This document shows positions 1 to 7,053 of a DNA stretch of 29,081 nucleotides, one piece after another. The stretch is from contig JBKGZM010000022.1 of NCBI GenBank assembly GCA_046545575.1, positions 1-29,081 on the forward strand, given 5' to 3'. The position numbers and the translations under genes were made by a program. This DNA comes from JAGXOF01 sp046545575. GTDB lineage: Bacteria > Chloroflexota > Dehalococcoidia > SZUA-161 > SpSt-899. How positions within the stretch are numbered: position 1 is the first letter of the stretch; the number at the start of each line of letters is the position of its first letter. Below the pieces are notes generated by a model that did not search any database, was not told where the DNA came from, and saw nothing but the letters and a program-made list of their open reading frames with translations.

Positions 1-17
1 TACCGCCTTCGCTTCAT
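1..17 (-). CDS. First codons of an unseen minus-strand gene (partial)
   Basis: An ATG on the minus strand at 17-15 is preceded at 8 nt by a very strong Shine-Dalgarno sequence (GGAAGGAGG). The reading frame then opens as Met-Lys-Arg-Arg-Arg and leaves the window. Only five codons are visible, so no function can be given. It lies directly downstream of the truncated restriction endonuclease, on the same strand. The call rests only on the ribosome binding site and start. Confidence 0.4.
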
Positions 18-94
18 GAAAGGATCCTCCTTCCTTATCTTATCCTACCTTCAGGGTCCTCTCATTCCAAGTGGTTTAGTTTATGGGGGGAAGG

Positions 95-484
95 TCAGTC
101 AGTGGCACTACCCACTGCTTCCTCCATCCTATTGTTAACATTGTTTCCGAAGGAGCCAATATGTGATTTGAACTCTATAGAAGCCACCAGAATCCCATCT
201 GAGACGACAACCAGGTCCCATTGTTTGGTGCCACGAAAATAGCCTGGTAATATGGTAGCACCTCTCTTCTTGTAAACATTCGGATGAGGTATTCCACTTT
301 CCGTGAGCAGATCATGGACAAGTGATGCAAAACCATCAAGTTGTGCACCACCCGTAACTGCGCTTCGACTACCATAGTCTTTCCTGCCAGTTACGGTGCC
401 TTGCTTATCGGTCTGAAGCTCCCTGGTCTCCCAGAAATGCTTCACAGCCTGCGAGAGTCGCTTTTGAAGATTCCTCATATTCAT
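95..484 (-). pseudogene. Truncated XhoI/PaeR7I-type type II restriction endonuclease
   Basis: This 129-residue product matches what I recall of the N-terminal half of XhoI/PaeR7I-family endonucleases (about 245 aa, CTCGAG cutters). The segment QLDGFASLVHDLL (residues 48-60) leads to a PD-(D/E)XK-like core with Asp90 (WDLVV) and Glu104/Lys106 (IEFKS), then the family signature SFGNNVNNRMEEA (111-123). The protein stops right after GSATD, where relatives continue into a C-terminal half. None of the three frames downstream to the window edge restores homology, which points to a deletion rather than a frameshift. The start codon lies inside the methyltransferase gene (80-nt overlap, different frame), as expected for a coupled restriction-modification pair. 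It is probably non-functional, although the catalytic residues survive. Confidence 0.75.
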
Positions 485-1460
485 TTTCTAGGTTCACACA
501 TTGAATAGACGGCGTAGAAAACATGGTCTGTGATTCCTGGCTTAAACGTGTTCTTGCAATATTGTAATAATACGGATCAACCTCGATACCAATACTATTC
601 CGTCCCCATCGGGATGCTGCAACATTGGTCGTCCCAGTGCCCATAAATGGATCCAGCACAGTATCACCTACGAAGCTGAACATGCGCACAAGCCGATCTG
701 CAAGCTCTTGCGGATACGGAGCAGGATGGCTCTTTGTTGAAGCACCAGCCAGACCAGTCCATATCTGCTGAAACCATTTCCTGTGGTTCGCCTCGGATAT
801 GACGCTCAAGATTCGACTTTGAAGAGACGGTTTTCTGTATCCCCCGGGTTTCCTTTCCATTAGGATATACTCAACGTCGTTTTTAATGACACCGTTCGGT
901 TCATAGGGCTTGCCAAGAAATGAGGTTCCGTTATCAACCTCGTAGCTTGCATTAGCTATCTTTTGCCAAATAATTGGTGCAAGATTGGCGAAACCCAGCT
1001 TGCGGCAGTGTTCCTGGATAGAAGCATGCAGAGGTATCACATTATGGATGCCCTGATTCTTACGACGAGAAATGCACACATCCCCAACAACACATACCAA
1101 TCTTCCACCCGGACCTAACGCTCGATAACAGATCGCCCATACTTTATCGAGTTCGGCAAGGAATTCATTATAGTCCTCTATGAAGCCAAGCTGGTTATCG
1201 TGTTGTCTATACTCTTTTAGAGTCCAGTATGGCGGGGATGTAAGGACGAGATGAACACTGTTATCCGGGATAACCTTGCAGGCACGAGCATCTCCTTCAA
1301 TTACTGTATGCTTAGTAGGGATTGTTAGAATTGCATTCTGGATTTCAGCGATCGCTTTTTGGTCCCGCGCGATGCTCGGTATTTGTTTTTGGGGATCAGT
1401 AATACCCCTGAGACTTGAAGGCAAGTATTGAGAAAGATCGTCCAATTCTAATTTCTCCAC
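405..1460 (-). CDS. Site-specific DNA methyltransferase (N6_N4_Mtase family), partner of the truncated endonuclease
   Basis: This is an S-adenosylmethionine-dependent amino-methyltransferase of the circularly permuted beta class. The catalytic motif IV TSPPYW (about residues 74-79) comes before the SAM-binding motif I DPFMGTGTT (about 270-278), followed by GIEVDP. TSPPYW is common in N4-cytosine enzymes, but PaeR7I-like systems modify CTCGAG at adenine, so the modified base is uncertain. I chose the GTG start at 1460 because AGGAGAAGG lies 9 nt upstream. An in-frame TTG at 1493 would add 11 residues without a clear ribosome binding site. The length (351 aa) is normal, the motifs are intact, and the gene overlaps the endonuclease fragment by 80 nt. 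A sigma70-like promoter lies at 1590-1561. It probably acts now as an orphan methylase. Confidence 0.88.
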   Translation of the reverse strand: MEKLELDDLSQYLPSSLRGITDPQKQIPSIARDQKAIAEIQNAILTIPTKHTVIEGDARACKVIPDNSVHLVLTSPPYWTLKEYRQHDNQLGFIEDYNEFLAELDKVWAICYRALGPGGRLVCVVGDVCISRRKNQGIHNVIPLHASIQEHCRKLGFANLAPIIWQKIANASYEVDNGTSFLGKPYEPNGVIKNDVEYILMERKPGGYRKPSLQSRILSVISEANHRKWFQQIWTGLAGASTKSHPAPYPQELADRLVRMFSFVGDTVLDPFMGTGTTNVAASRWGRNSIGIEVDPYYYNIARTRLSQESQTMFSTPSIQCVNLENEYEESSKATLAGCEAFLGDQGASDR

Positions 1461-1560
1461 GTCCCTAATCCTTCTCCTGGTATAATAGGGCAAAACAAAT
1501 CACTAACATCCCCCTTTGTTTTACTATATCACCACAATATAAGCATAATAAAGTATACCA

Positions 1561-1590
1561 ATTATATGCCAAAACGGGGAAAATCGTCAA
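1561..1590 (-). promoter_or_regulatory. Promoter of the methyltransferase gene (conserved-spacer family, copy 1)
   Basis: Read on the minus strand: -35 TTGACG (1590-1585), an 18-nt spacer, then -10 TATAAT (1566-1561). The predicted transcript starts near 1554, giving a leader of roughly 60-95 nt before the methyltransferase start. The spacer ends in GTTTTGGCA and is nearly identical to those at 2924-2895 and 3603-3574. Confidence 0.75.
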
Positions 1591-1676
1591 CGTTTTTCAA
1601 ATTTAGTTGTGATAGATAGATGGGGTTTGCGGGCTACACCAAATTCGAGATAAGCGATCGGCAGGGGCGTAGCAGG

Positions 1677-2507
1677 TTACCTCTCCGACTCAATGGACTC
1701 GTCTATCCGTATCTCTCCCTCATCAAACCCGGGGCGTATGAAAGCACGGGCATCAGGAAAGACTGCCTCAAAGGCACGCCGCAGCCGATGGAGATGCACA
1801 AGCAGTTCGAGCGTATCATCTTGCTTCTCCGGGAAATGACCGAGCAGATTCGCCCATGCCGCCGTAGAATGGTCAATTGCGATGAGGGCGATCTTGGCCG
1901 AACCATCGGAATCAGCCGGCATTCCCTGAAGATCCAGAGATGGTTCCTGCAACTTTCCCTCAAGCGCCCTCATGATTTTCGCATAGATGAAGTTTTGATA
2001 CCATCGTACAACTTCACCAGCATCGTTGATCTCTCTGGCTTCTTGTTCGGGGTCACGCCCCGACAACGAGAGTCGCGCCAAAGATAGCAACTCCTCTTCC
2101 TTGGTCTTCCAAAACTCCTCAGCCGACCTGAACCATCGGTCGACCTTTTCCGAATAAGCAAGGGCCGCCTGAGCGCATTAGTGGTTGCAGGCCGCTTCAC
2201 GGCTTTCCTCCTGCTCTGCCATCTCTGCCTGGGCGGCCAGAACATTCAAGTCGATCCCCTCGCGGTCAGCAAAGTCCCGAATCAACTCCATTGCCAGAGA
2301 AAGCATCTCCTCTACCCTCTCCCAGAACTGAACCTTATCTTCGCCGCGTACCGGCGAACCGGAAGACTGGTCCTCGTTCTCCTGCATCTGAAACTGCAGG
2401 CAGCGTGACGTGAATGAGCAGCGTTCACACCAGCGGTCGCAGTAATTGTAAATACCGGGGATCAGTTCCCGGTTCATGGCCATCTCAAGCAGCTGGTCTT
2501 TCTCCAT
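1677..2507 (-). pseudogene. Unknown Cys-rich protein gene interrupted by an in-frame TAA
   Basis: Two open segments (2507-2178 and 2090-1677) lie in the same minus-strand frame. The 29 codons between them translate sensibly (CAQAALAYSEKVDRWF... leading into LLSLARLSLSG), so they form one 276-codon gene broken only by TAA at codon 110 (2180-2178). The N-terminus carries four close cysteines (C23, C27, C30, C36; CDRWCERCSFTSRC), suggesting a zinc or Fe-S site. The rest is helical and charged. The start ATG overlaps the stop of the upstream gene by ATGA, so the two are translationally coupled. The TAA may be a real inactivating mutation, a sequencing error, or a site of readthrough. A TTG at 2090 could start a separate downstream protein, but continuity of the frame argues against that. 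I do not recognise the family. Confidence 0.6.
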
Positions 2508-2821
2508 CAGTCTATCCGTGGCAAAACCCTTCCCACTTGCCGCGCCTCTTCATATTTGAACATTTTGCCGTTCTTGTCCTCAATCATGAGCAGGGGCAGA
2601 AGGATTTCTCTCCAATCCTCTATGCTTCCATGAACCCCTCCAATCTCCAGTCCATCTTCCCCATAGTAGATTTCAAGCCTCTGCTCACAATCCCCGCACT
2701 TAAGAAGGTATCGAGGGGACTGTTTTCCATGCGCTGCTCTGTGATATACACGAATCTGGGGGTATCCAAATCGTGTAGTGTCGTAGAATCGATTCGTCCG
2801 TTTTGGAATGATCTGTCCCAT
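2507..2821 (-). CDS. Small protein of unknown function
   Basis: The product is 104 residues from the ATG at 2821, which has a G-rich ribosome binding site (GGGGG) just upstream. A TTG at 2869 would add 16 residues and cannot be excluded. The protein contains one CxxC pair (KCGDCEQRLEIYYGEDGLE), suggesting a small metal site or knuckle, and has no signal peptide or membrane segment. It ends in an ATGA overlap with the interrupted Cys-rich gene, so both belong to one operon from the promoter at 2924-2895. No family is recognised. The shared CxxC-type motifs hint that the two may act together, but that is inference. Confidence 0.6.
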   Translation of the reverse strand: MGQIIPKRTNRFYDTTRFGYPQIRVYHRAAHGKQSPRYLLKCGDCEQRLEIYYGEDGLEIGGVHGSIEDWREILLPLLMIEDKNGKMFKYEEARQVGRVLPRID

Positions 2822-2894
2822 ATTGAACCCCCGTGTCAAAACGGCTAATTTGAGTGGAATAGCCAGCAATGCATCTTCTTAAAACAGTGTACCA

Positions 2895-2924
2895 ATTATA
2901 TGCCAAAACAGGGAAAAGCGTCAA
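2895..2924 (-). promoter_or_regulatory. Promoter of the two-gene unknown operon (conserved-spacer family, copy 2)
   Basis: Minus strand: TTGACG (2924-2919), an 18-nt spacer, TATAAT (2900-2895). The spacer is nearly the same as in copy 1, differing at only a few positions. Similarity to copy 3 continues about 25 nt upstream of the -35, through the stretch matching CTGCCAAGAAG. Confidence 0.75.
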
Positions 2925-2966
2925 TATTTCGACTCTGTCTGCCAAGAAGAGTAAATGCGTAAGCGT

Positions 2967-2993
2967 TAGGGCGGCACATAAAATGCCGCCCTA
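2967..2993. terminator. Hairpin, possible terminator of the PH-domain gene
   Basis: There is a perfect 10-bp inverted repeat (TAGGGCGGCA / TGCCGCCCTA) with a 7-nt loop, located about 60 nt past the stop of the minus-strand PH-domain gene. It has no clear T-run on either side, so intrinsic termination would be weak. It could instead be a small REP-like hairpin. Confidence 0.4.
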
Positions 2994-3050
2994 TAACTCA
3001 CGTACTCAAGGCCAACGCCCGACCTAACGTGTTGAAAACCCGAGCAAGTA

Positions 3051-3458
3051 TCAATCGCTTTCAGCCGCTGTTGGCAACTGTTGGGATAGGATCGCTTGCC
3101 CAAGAATCTGATAGATATCGTTGATGCTCTGGTCTTTCTTAAACTCCTTCACGATGGGTTCAGCCTGGTCCCTGATCCATATCTTCAGTTCTGCATCGAG
3201 GTCGAATAAGCCAGCGCTTTCCTTAGCAAAGCGGACGATGCTCGAATAAGGGATCGTTTGATATGCCGTTTTCTTTCCAGTTACCCCCTGCTTGTCGACA
3301 AGGATCAGGCGTAAATTCGTAAACACAAACATGTCGCGAACCAGCTTGTAGGCTGTTGCGATCTCCTCCCCCTCGATAAGCATTGGGGCGAATTCCTCTC
3401 TAACCTTTGATACGTCAACTTCAGTCGCATGGCCCATCAGTCCTCTCAGTATTCCCAT
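3051..3458 (-). CDS. Bacterial PH-domain protein (bPH_1-like)
   Basis: The product is 135 residues. The start is set by the ATG at 3458, preceded by GGAGGAGG; an upstream in-frame TTG at 3491 lacks such a site. The body looks like a bacterial pleckstrin-homology domain. It has an amphipathic N-terminus (MGILRGLMGHATEVD), then LIEGEEIATAYKLVRDMFVFTNLRLILVDKQG, the usual order in which the beta strand FTNLRLILVD marks the family, followed by IPYSSIVRFAKES and a C-terminal helix. No signal peptide or transmembrane helix is seen. These proteins are widespread and of unclear function. The gene is single, under the copy 3 promoter. Confidence 0.75.
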   Translation of the reverse strand: MGILRGLMGHATEVDVSKVREEFAPMLIEGEEIATAYKLVRDMFVFTNLRLILVDKQGVTGKKTAYQTIPYSSIVRFAKESAGLFDLDAELKIWIRDQAEPIVKEFKKDQSINDIYQILGQAILSQQLPTAAESD

Positions 3459-3573
3459 AGCTACCTCCTCCTTTTGTTTTTTGTTCACCAACAGGATATC
3501 TTAACCTGGGCCCCCTTCATAGTATCTTTTTACGTTCCTCTTTTATATTACCGTATTACGGAAAATGTAACAA

Positions 3574-3603
3574 TCTATATGCCGAAACAAGAAAAACAGT
3601 CAA
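3574..3603 (-). promoter_or_regulatory. Promoter of the PH-domain gene (conserved-spacer family, copy 3)
   Basis: Minus strand: TTGACT (3603-3598), an 18-nt spacer, TATAGA (3579-3574). It is the most diverged of the three related promoters but keeps the spacer end GTTTCGGCA. It also shares with copy 2 the upstream stretch ending in CAAGAAG on the plus strand. The start would lie near 3567, about 110 nt before the ATG. Confidence 0.65.
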
Positions 3604-3945
3604 CATTTTCCGAATCTGCCTGGCAAGAAGCATACGAAACTTGCCCACCTCCGGCATTCGGGCACTGCGCCATCTTGCGTAAAAGTTAGCACTCAAGGGA
3701 TCAACCAAAGACAAACTGAAGATAAATCCAAATCAAACCTATACCCCCAAGGATCCCACAGTTCATAAGTCCGCGGCAGGTCGCCAGCGCCGAATCCCCA
3801 CTTCCATAAGCAGTCCGTAAAGCCAATAATAAAAGGACACATCACACTCGCTACATTGAACACGGAAACCCGACGAAATGGAAATCCCACAGATTTGCGA
3901 CAGCTTCCATGCATCAGTCCGGCACAGATCAAGGCCTCCGAACTC

Positions 3946-3973
3946 TTGACAGTGCTAAAATCAGTGGTATTCT
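3946..3973 (+). promoter_or_regulatory. Promoter of the DUF5343 gene
   Basis: TTGACA (3946-3951), a 16-nt spacer, then TATTCT (3968-3973), about 45 nt upstream of the start codon. Confidence 0.6.
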
Positions 3974-4017
3974 TTTTATAAGCCGACCTCAATAGTCCTT
4001 ATTTATCGGAATGAGAA

Positions 4018-4704
4018 ATGGTAAGATTTGATCCCAGTCAACACAGCGTCACTTTCCCATATGGTCCTACATCAGGAATGCTGCAAGCGCTGCAGCTTAT
4101 GCGTAAGAGCACCCCGGCAAAGGTCGATGGCAATTTTCTCCGGATGAACAAGATAGCCCCGGGAAACGAATACAAGGTAGTAGGTGCGCTGAGGTTCCTC
4201 GGGATCATCAACGAGGAAGGGCGTCCCACGGAGAAAAGCCGTCTCTTGAAGACAAAAGGAGCTACGTTTACATCAAACCTCCAGAGCCTTGTCCGTGAGG
4301 CCTATGCAAGCCTGTTTAACTATCTGGAAGGCAACGGATGTTCACAGGAGGATATCTACAACTACTTCGTTGCCAAAGAGGGCATGGGTACCGAAATGGC
4401 GACCAAGACCACTCGATTCTTCATACATCTCTGTCGCCTGGCTGAAATAGACCTCGGATTCAACGGGAAGAGAGCCTCCAGCCAGTCAGGCAGAACATCT
4501 GGTAATGGCAAGCACAATGCCGGATACGAAAACGGAACAGGCGCTTTAAGTCAAGTAGGTTCCCTCAACGGATTCCCTTTGATCCTGGCCCTTACGCCCG
4601 AGATGGCCTCCATGGATACCGACGAGCTTGCTGAGTTCTTGAAGAAGCTAAAGGAAGCCATCACCAAAGTCAATGCGGATGAGTCAAATCAGACAAGTTC
4701 CTAA
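4018..4704 (+). CDS. DUF5343-type protein
   Basis: The 228-residue product resembles DUF5343 proteins. It opens with FPYGPTSGMLQALQLMRKSTPAKVDGNF, and in the middle has a helix-turn-helix-like element in which a predicted winged segment reads YKVVGALRFLGIINEEGRPTE (about residues 52-72). LVREAYASLF then begins a helical half. A low-complexity Ser/Gly/Asn linker (about 152-185) separates this from a C-terminal helix with ELAEFLKKLKEAITKV. Function is unknown. The gene is monocistronic with its own strong promoter, at the edge of the accessory region that holds the R-M remnant. I infer a small soluble regulator-like protein, but that is weak. Confidence 0.68.
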   Translation: MVRFDPSQHSVTFPYGPTSGMLQALQLMRKSTPAKVDGNFLRMNKIAPGNEYKVVGALRFLGIINEEGRPTEKSRLLKTKGATFTSNLQSLVREAYASLFNYLEGNGCSQEDIYNYFVAKEGMGTEMATKTTRFFIHLCRLAEIDLGFNGKRASSQSGRTSGNGKHNAGYENGTGALSQVGSLNGFPLILALTPEMASMDTDELAEFLKKLKEAITKVNADESNQTSS

Positions 4705-4828
4705 GCCCACAGCCATGGCTTCATGACTTAGGTAATCAGGAATTACCATGTTCCCCTCGATAAATTCCCCGTACGGCTGCCTATACTAGTACCCCCTCTT
4801 GTCAAAAGATTCCTCAGGTGATATCCTA

Positions 4829-4857
4829 TTGCAGGCCTTGACAAGCAGGGTTACAAT
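4829..4857 (+). promoter_or_regulatory. Probable promoter of the UspA-RCK operon
   Basis: TTGCAG (4829-4834), 17 nt, TACAAT (4852-4857). An overlapping TTGACA (4838-4843) lacks a good -10 at proper spacing. The predicted leader is about 30 nt. Confidence 0.45.
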
Positions 4858-4892
4858 AGGCGCTGATTGTAATAAGAAGGGATTCATTGTTT

Positions 4893-5339
4893 ATGCAGTT
4901 CAAGAAGATACTTGTCGCGATAAACGGCACTGACGTGGATAAAGACATCGTTCAACTCGCCTGCAATCTGGCCAGGCCGAGCAAAGGGAAGATATATGTC
5001 ACATACGTTATCCGGATGGAGCGCACATTGCCCCTGGATGCAGAAGTCAAACCGGAGATCGATAAAGGAGAGGAATCGCTCGATGCAGCGGAGCGACATG
5101 CAGAGGACATCGACTACGAAGTGGATACGGACCTCCTTCAAGCTCGTACGGTGGGGCCTGCCCTTGTAAATGAGGCAATGGAGCGCGGTATTGATTTACT
5201 TATGATCGGCCTTAATTACAAGACTCAATTCGGGGAATTCAGCCTGGGCGAGGTAATTCCATATGTGCTCAAGCACTCCCCTTGCCGTGTCATGGTACTA
5301 CGGGAACCGGCCCAGACAAAGGCTGAGGCAAAACGCTAA
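4893..5339 (+). CDS. Universal stress protein (UspA family)
   Basis: The 148-residue product has the Usp fold pattern. It has the first strand FKKILVAINGTDVDK with an acidic residue at its end, a helix, a strand YVTYVIR, a middle acidic helix (EESLDAAERHAEDI), then IDLLMIGLNYKTQ and a C-terminal CRVMVLREP strand. The nucleotide-binding G-x2-G-x9-G-S/T motif is degenerate (IGLNYKTQFGEFSLGEV), so ATP binding is doubtful. I took the ATG at 4893; a TTG at 4887 (two codons longer) sits closer to the AAGAAGG ribosome site and remains possible. It leads a three-gene operon with two RCK proteins, and Usp domains often accompany cation transport regulators, suggesting a signalling role there. Confidence 0.85.
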   Translation: MQFKKILVAINGTDVDKDIVQLACNLARPSKGKIYVTYVIRMERTLPLDAEVKPEIDKGEESLDAAERHAEDIDYEVDTDLLQARTVGPALVNEAMERGIDLLMIGLNYKTQFGEFSLGEVIPYVLKHSPCRVMVLREPAQTKAEAKR

Positions 5340-5374
5340 GGCATTATATCCGTTAAAGTCAGGAAAGGACAGCT

Positions 5375-5773
5375 ATGAATGTGATTATAATGGGTTGCGG
5401 CCGCGTTGGCGCCCTTCTGGCGGGGATGATGAACTCCGAAGGGCACAAGGTCACTATTCTGGATATAGATTCCTCCAGTTTCAGAAGGCTACCGCCTGAC
5501 TTCGGCGGAGAGCCCTTGTTGGGCAGCGGGATTGATGAGGATACATTGAGGAAGGCCGGCATAGAGGAAGCAGATATATTCCTCAGCTTAACACAAGGGG
5601 ATAATCGCAACATTATGGCTGCTCAGATGGCCAAGCATATCTTCAATGTACGCCGGACAATTTGCCGCATCTATGATCCTATCAGGGAAGAGATGTATAA
5701 GAGCCTGGGACTCGAAACCATGAGCCCCACTACAATAGGGGCCAATCGACTACGAGAAATCATCGGAGGGTAA
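5375..5773 (+). CDS. Single-domain RCK_N (TrkA-type) NAD-binding protein
   Basis: The 132-residue product is one RCK_N (TrkA-N) Rossmann domain. It has GCGRVG (residues 7-12), the acidic end of the second strand in ILDID, and IFLSLTQGDNRNIMAAQMAK and ICRIYDP in the distal half. It ends soon after ANRLREIIGG and has no TrkA-C domain. Such domains bind NAD(H) or nucleotides and gate potassium uptake systems (Trk/Ktr) as cytoplasmic regulators. It follows the Usp gene by 35 nt with an AGGAAAGGA site, and precedes a longer RCK protein by 2 nt, so the two likely form a mixed regulatory ring. No channel subunit is in the window. Confidence 0.88.
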   Translation: MNVIIMGCGRVGALLAGMMNSEGHKVTILDIDSSSFRRLPPDFGGEPLLGSGIDEDTLRKAGIEEADIFLSLTQGDNRNIMAAQMAKHIFNVRRTICRIYDPIREEMYKSLGLETMSPTTIGANRLREIIGG

Positions 5774-5775
5774 AC

Positions 5776-6438
5776 GTGTATATCATTGTCGTCGGGGGCG
5801 GTGAAGTAGGTTACTATCTATCGAGAATACTGGTAAGCCAGGGGCATGAAGTGCTGGTCCTCGAGCGGGGGCAGAGGCGAAGTGATTTCATATCCGAAGA
5901 GCTGGGAGACATAGTTGTGTCCGGTGATGGGTGCGAGGCCAGAACCCTGGGAGAAATAGGCACGGGAAGGGCTGATATGTTCATCGCTGTAACCGGCGAT
6001 GACGAGGACAACATGGTATCATGCCAGGTAGCAAAGCACAGATTTAAGGTCCCTCACACTATAGCCCGGATCAAGAATCCCAGAAACAGCATTCTGTTTG
6101 AGAAACTGGGGATCGATGCCACAGTATCCAGTACAGACCTTATCCTGACCCATATAGAGCAGGAACTACCCTCTCGGCCAGTAGTTCCCCTGCTCAAGAT
6201 CAAGGGCACGGGTAGCGAACTCGTGCAGTCAACAGTGGAGCCCGGAGCAAAGATTCGCGGTAAAAAAATAAAGGATATACGCTTGCCCGGTAACGCCTTC
6301 ATCGTGCTGGTAATCAGTAAAACCGCCGGCCCCCAGATGCCCACCAATGATACCGTCATTCAAGAAGGAGACGACATTATAGCGGTCTCCGGGCCGGAAA
6401 ACGGAGAGAGTATTAAATCCCTATTAACAAAACAATAG
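5776..6438 (+). CDS. TrkA-family protein with RCK_N and RCK_C domains
   Basis: The 220-residue product starts with GTG at 5776, set by GGAGGG 4 nt upstream and only 2 nt after the previous stop. The N-terminal RCK_N domain shows GGGEVGYYLS with Glu in VLVLERG, and GDDEDNMVSCQVAK and ARIKNP further on. The C-terminal part (about 140-220) is a TrkA-C domain with the characteristic GKKIKDIRLPGNAFIVLVI and EGDDIIAVSGPE. It acts in the cytoplasm as a ligand-binding regulator of a potassium transporter and is likely the partner of the shorter upstream RCK protein. The TrkH or KtrB channel it would control is not visible here. Confidence 0.9.
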   Translation: MYIIVVGGGEVGYYLSRILVSQGHEVLVLERGQRRSDFISEELGDIVVSGDGCEARTLGEIGTGRADMFIAVTGDDEDNMVSCQVAKHRFKVPHTIARIKNPRNSILFEKLGIDATVSSTDLILTHIEQELPSRPVVPLLKIKGTGSELVQSTVEPGAKIRGKKIKDIRLPGNAFIVLVISKTAGPQMPTNDTVIQEGDDIIAVSGPENGESIKSLLTKQ

Positions 6439-6489
6439 AGTGGCACTTACAGGGTGTCCACGAAAGGGCTAAAGGGGAAAACCCAATGC

Positions 6490-6726
6490 CTATTCCCGCT
6501 CTTCCGTATCTTCTTCGATCTCAGACTCCCGCCTGCTGGCCGCTTCCCGGCCTTCTTCAATGGCTTCCCGGACAGCCTCCCTGCCCTGAGCCATCAGATC
6601 CTTCAATCTGGACCTGAGGGCCTCCTGCCCTGTTTTTTGAGAGAGAATGAAGCCAAGTACGGCCCCGAAAATGCCACCGAAGAAAAACCCGGCTAGAAAT
6701 CCTGAACCTTTGTTATCGTTACTCAT
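6490..6726 (-). CDS. YtxH-domain small membrane protein
   Basis: The 78-residue product has a Gly-rich hydrophobic N-terminal segment (GFLAGFFFGGIFGAVLGFIL, residues 9-28) followed by LSQKTGQEALRSRLKDL and an acidic, helical tail, the layout of YtxH (PF12732) proteins. It is probably an inner-membrane anchored protein. It overlaps the DUF948-like gene upstream by ATGA, and the two often travel together. Function is unknown; in Bacillus the name comes from a general stress gene. Confidence 0.75.
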   Translation of the reverse strand: MSNDNKGSGFLAGFFFGGIFGAVLGFILSQKTGQEALRSRLKDLMAQGREAVREAIEEGREAASRRESEIEEDTEERE

Positions 6727-7004
6727 GTTTTCTCGCCCCTTTTCCTAGTTATGGAAGATATGGCATCCATCACACTACGTATTCCCGCGATGAAATCCTG
6801 AATCCTGGAAATTGGCTCGATCACACTCTTATAAACTGTCGATGACGCATCGCGCAGGTTGCTGGCCGTTTCCTTTACATAGTCCAATATCGGCGTTACC
6901 TTCCGGTAGAGAATAGCCAGAAGAACGATGGTCATCAACGTAGCCACTATCCCGAGAATGCCGAAGATGACTATTACTAAATCTCGTAGAAAACTTAGTT
7001 CCAT
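6723..7004 (-). CDS. DUF948-like membrane protein
   Basis: The 93-residue product is translated from the ATG at 7004, with GGAG 6 nt upstream; a preceding TTG at 7007 is less likely. One N-terminal transmembrane helix (about residues 8-35, VIVIFGILGIVATLMTIV) is followed by an amphipathic helical stretch (YVKETASNLRDASSTVYKSVIEPISRI) typical of DUF948-type proteins. It forms a two-gene operon with the YtxH-domain gene by an ATGA overlap, under a promoter at 7052-7024. Role unknown; likely an envelope or stress protein. Confidence 0.6.
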   Translation of the reverse strand: MELSFLRDLVIVIFGILGIVATLMTIVLLAILYRKVTPILDYVKETASNLRDASSTVYKSVIEPISRIQDFIAGIRSVMDAISSITRKRGEKT

Positions 7005-7023
7005 CAACTACTCCTTTCACAAA

Positions 7024-7052
7024 ATGATACCACTTATAAGCGCCGTTGGCAA
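7024..7052 (-). promoter_or_regulatory. Promoter of the DUF948-YtxH pair
   Basis: Minus strand: TTGCCA (7052-7047), 17 nt, TATCAT (7029-7024), about 20 nt before the ATG. It starts just past the stop codon of the S41 protease gene on the same strand, so the pair can be expressed separately from it. Confidence 0.5.
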
Positions 7053-7053
7053 A

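Larger units (their letters stand above)
3459..4017. other. Intergenic region with two divergent promoters, no supported gene
   Basis: These 559 bases contain the minus-strand promoter of the PH-domain gene (3603-3574) and a plus-strand promoter of the DUF5343 gene (3946-3973). A minus-strand open frame at 3992-3693 starts with TTG, lacks a ribosome binding site and looks like chance sequence. I see no other feature. Confidence 0.5.

Noticed and set aside
1620..2087. Plus-strand open frame of 155 codons
   Set aside because: Antisense to the interrupted unknown gene; no ribosome site and no recognisable domain. Minus-strand reading gives coherent sequence across both halves.
3693..3992. Minus-strand open frame of 99 codons
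   Set aside because: Starts with TTG, has no ribosome binding site, and the protein looks random; it covers the plus-strand promoter of the DUF5343 gene.
4731..4747. Small hairpin GGTAAT-CAGGA-ATTACC after the DUF5343 gene
   Set aside because: Only 6 bp of stem and no T-run; too weak to call a terminator.
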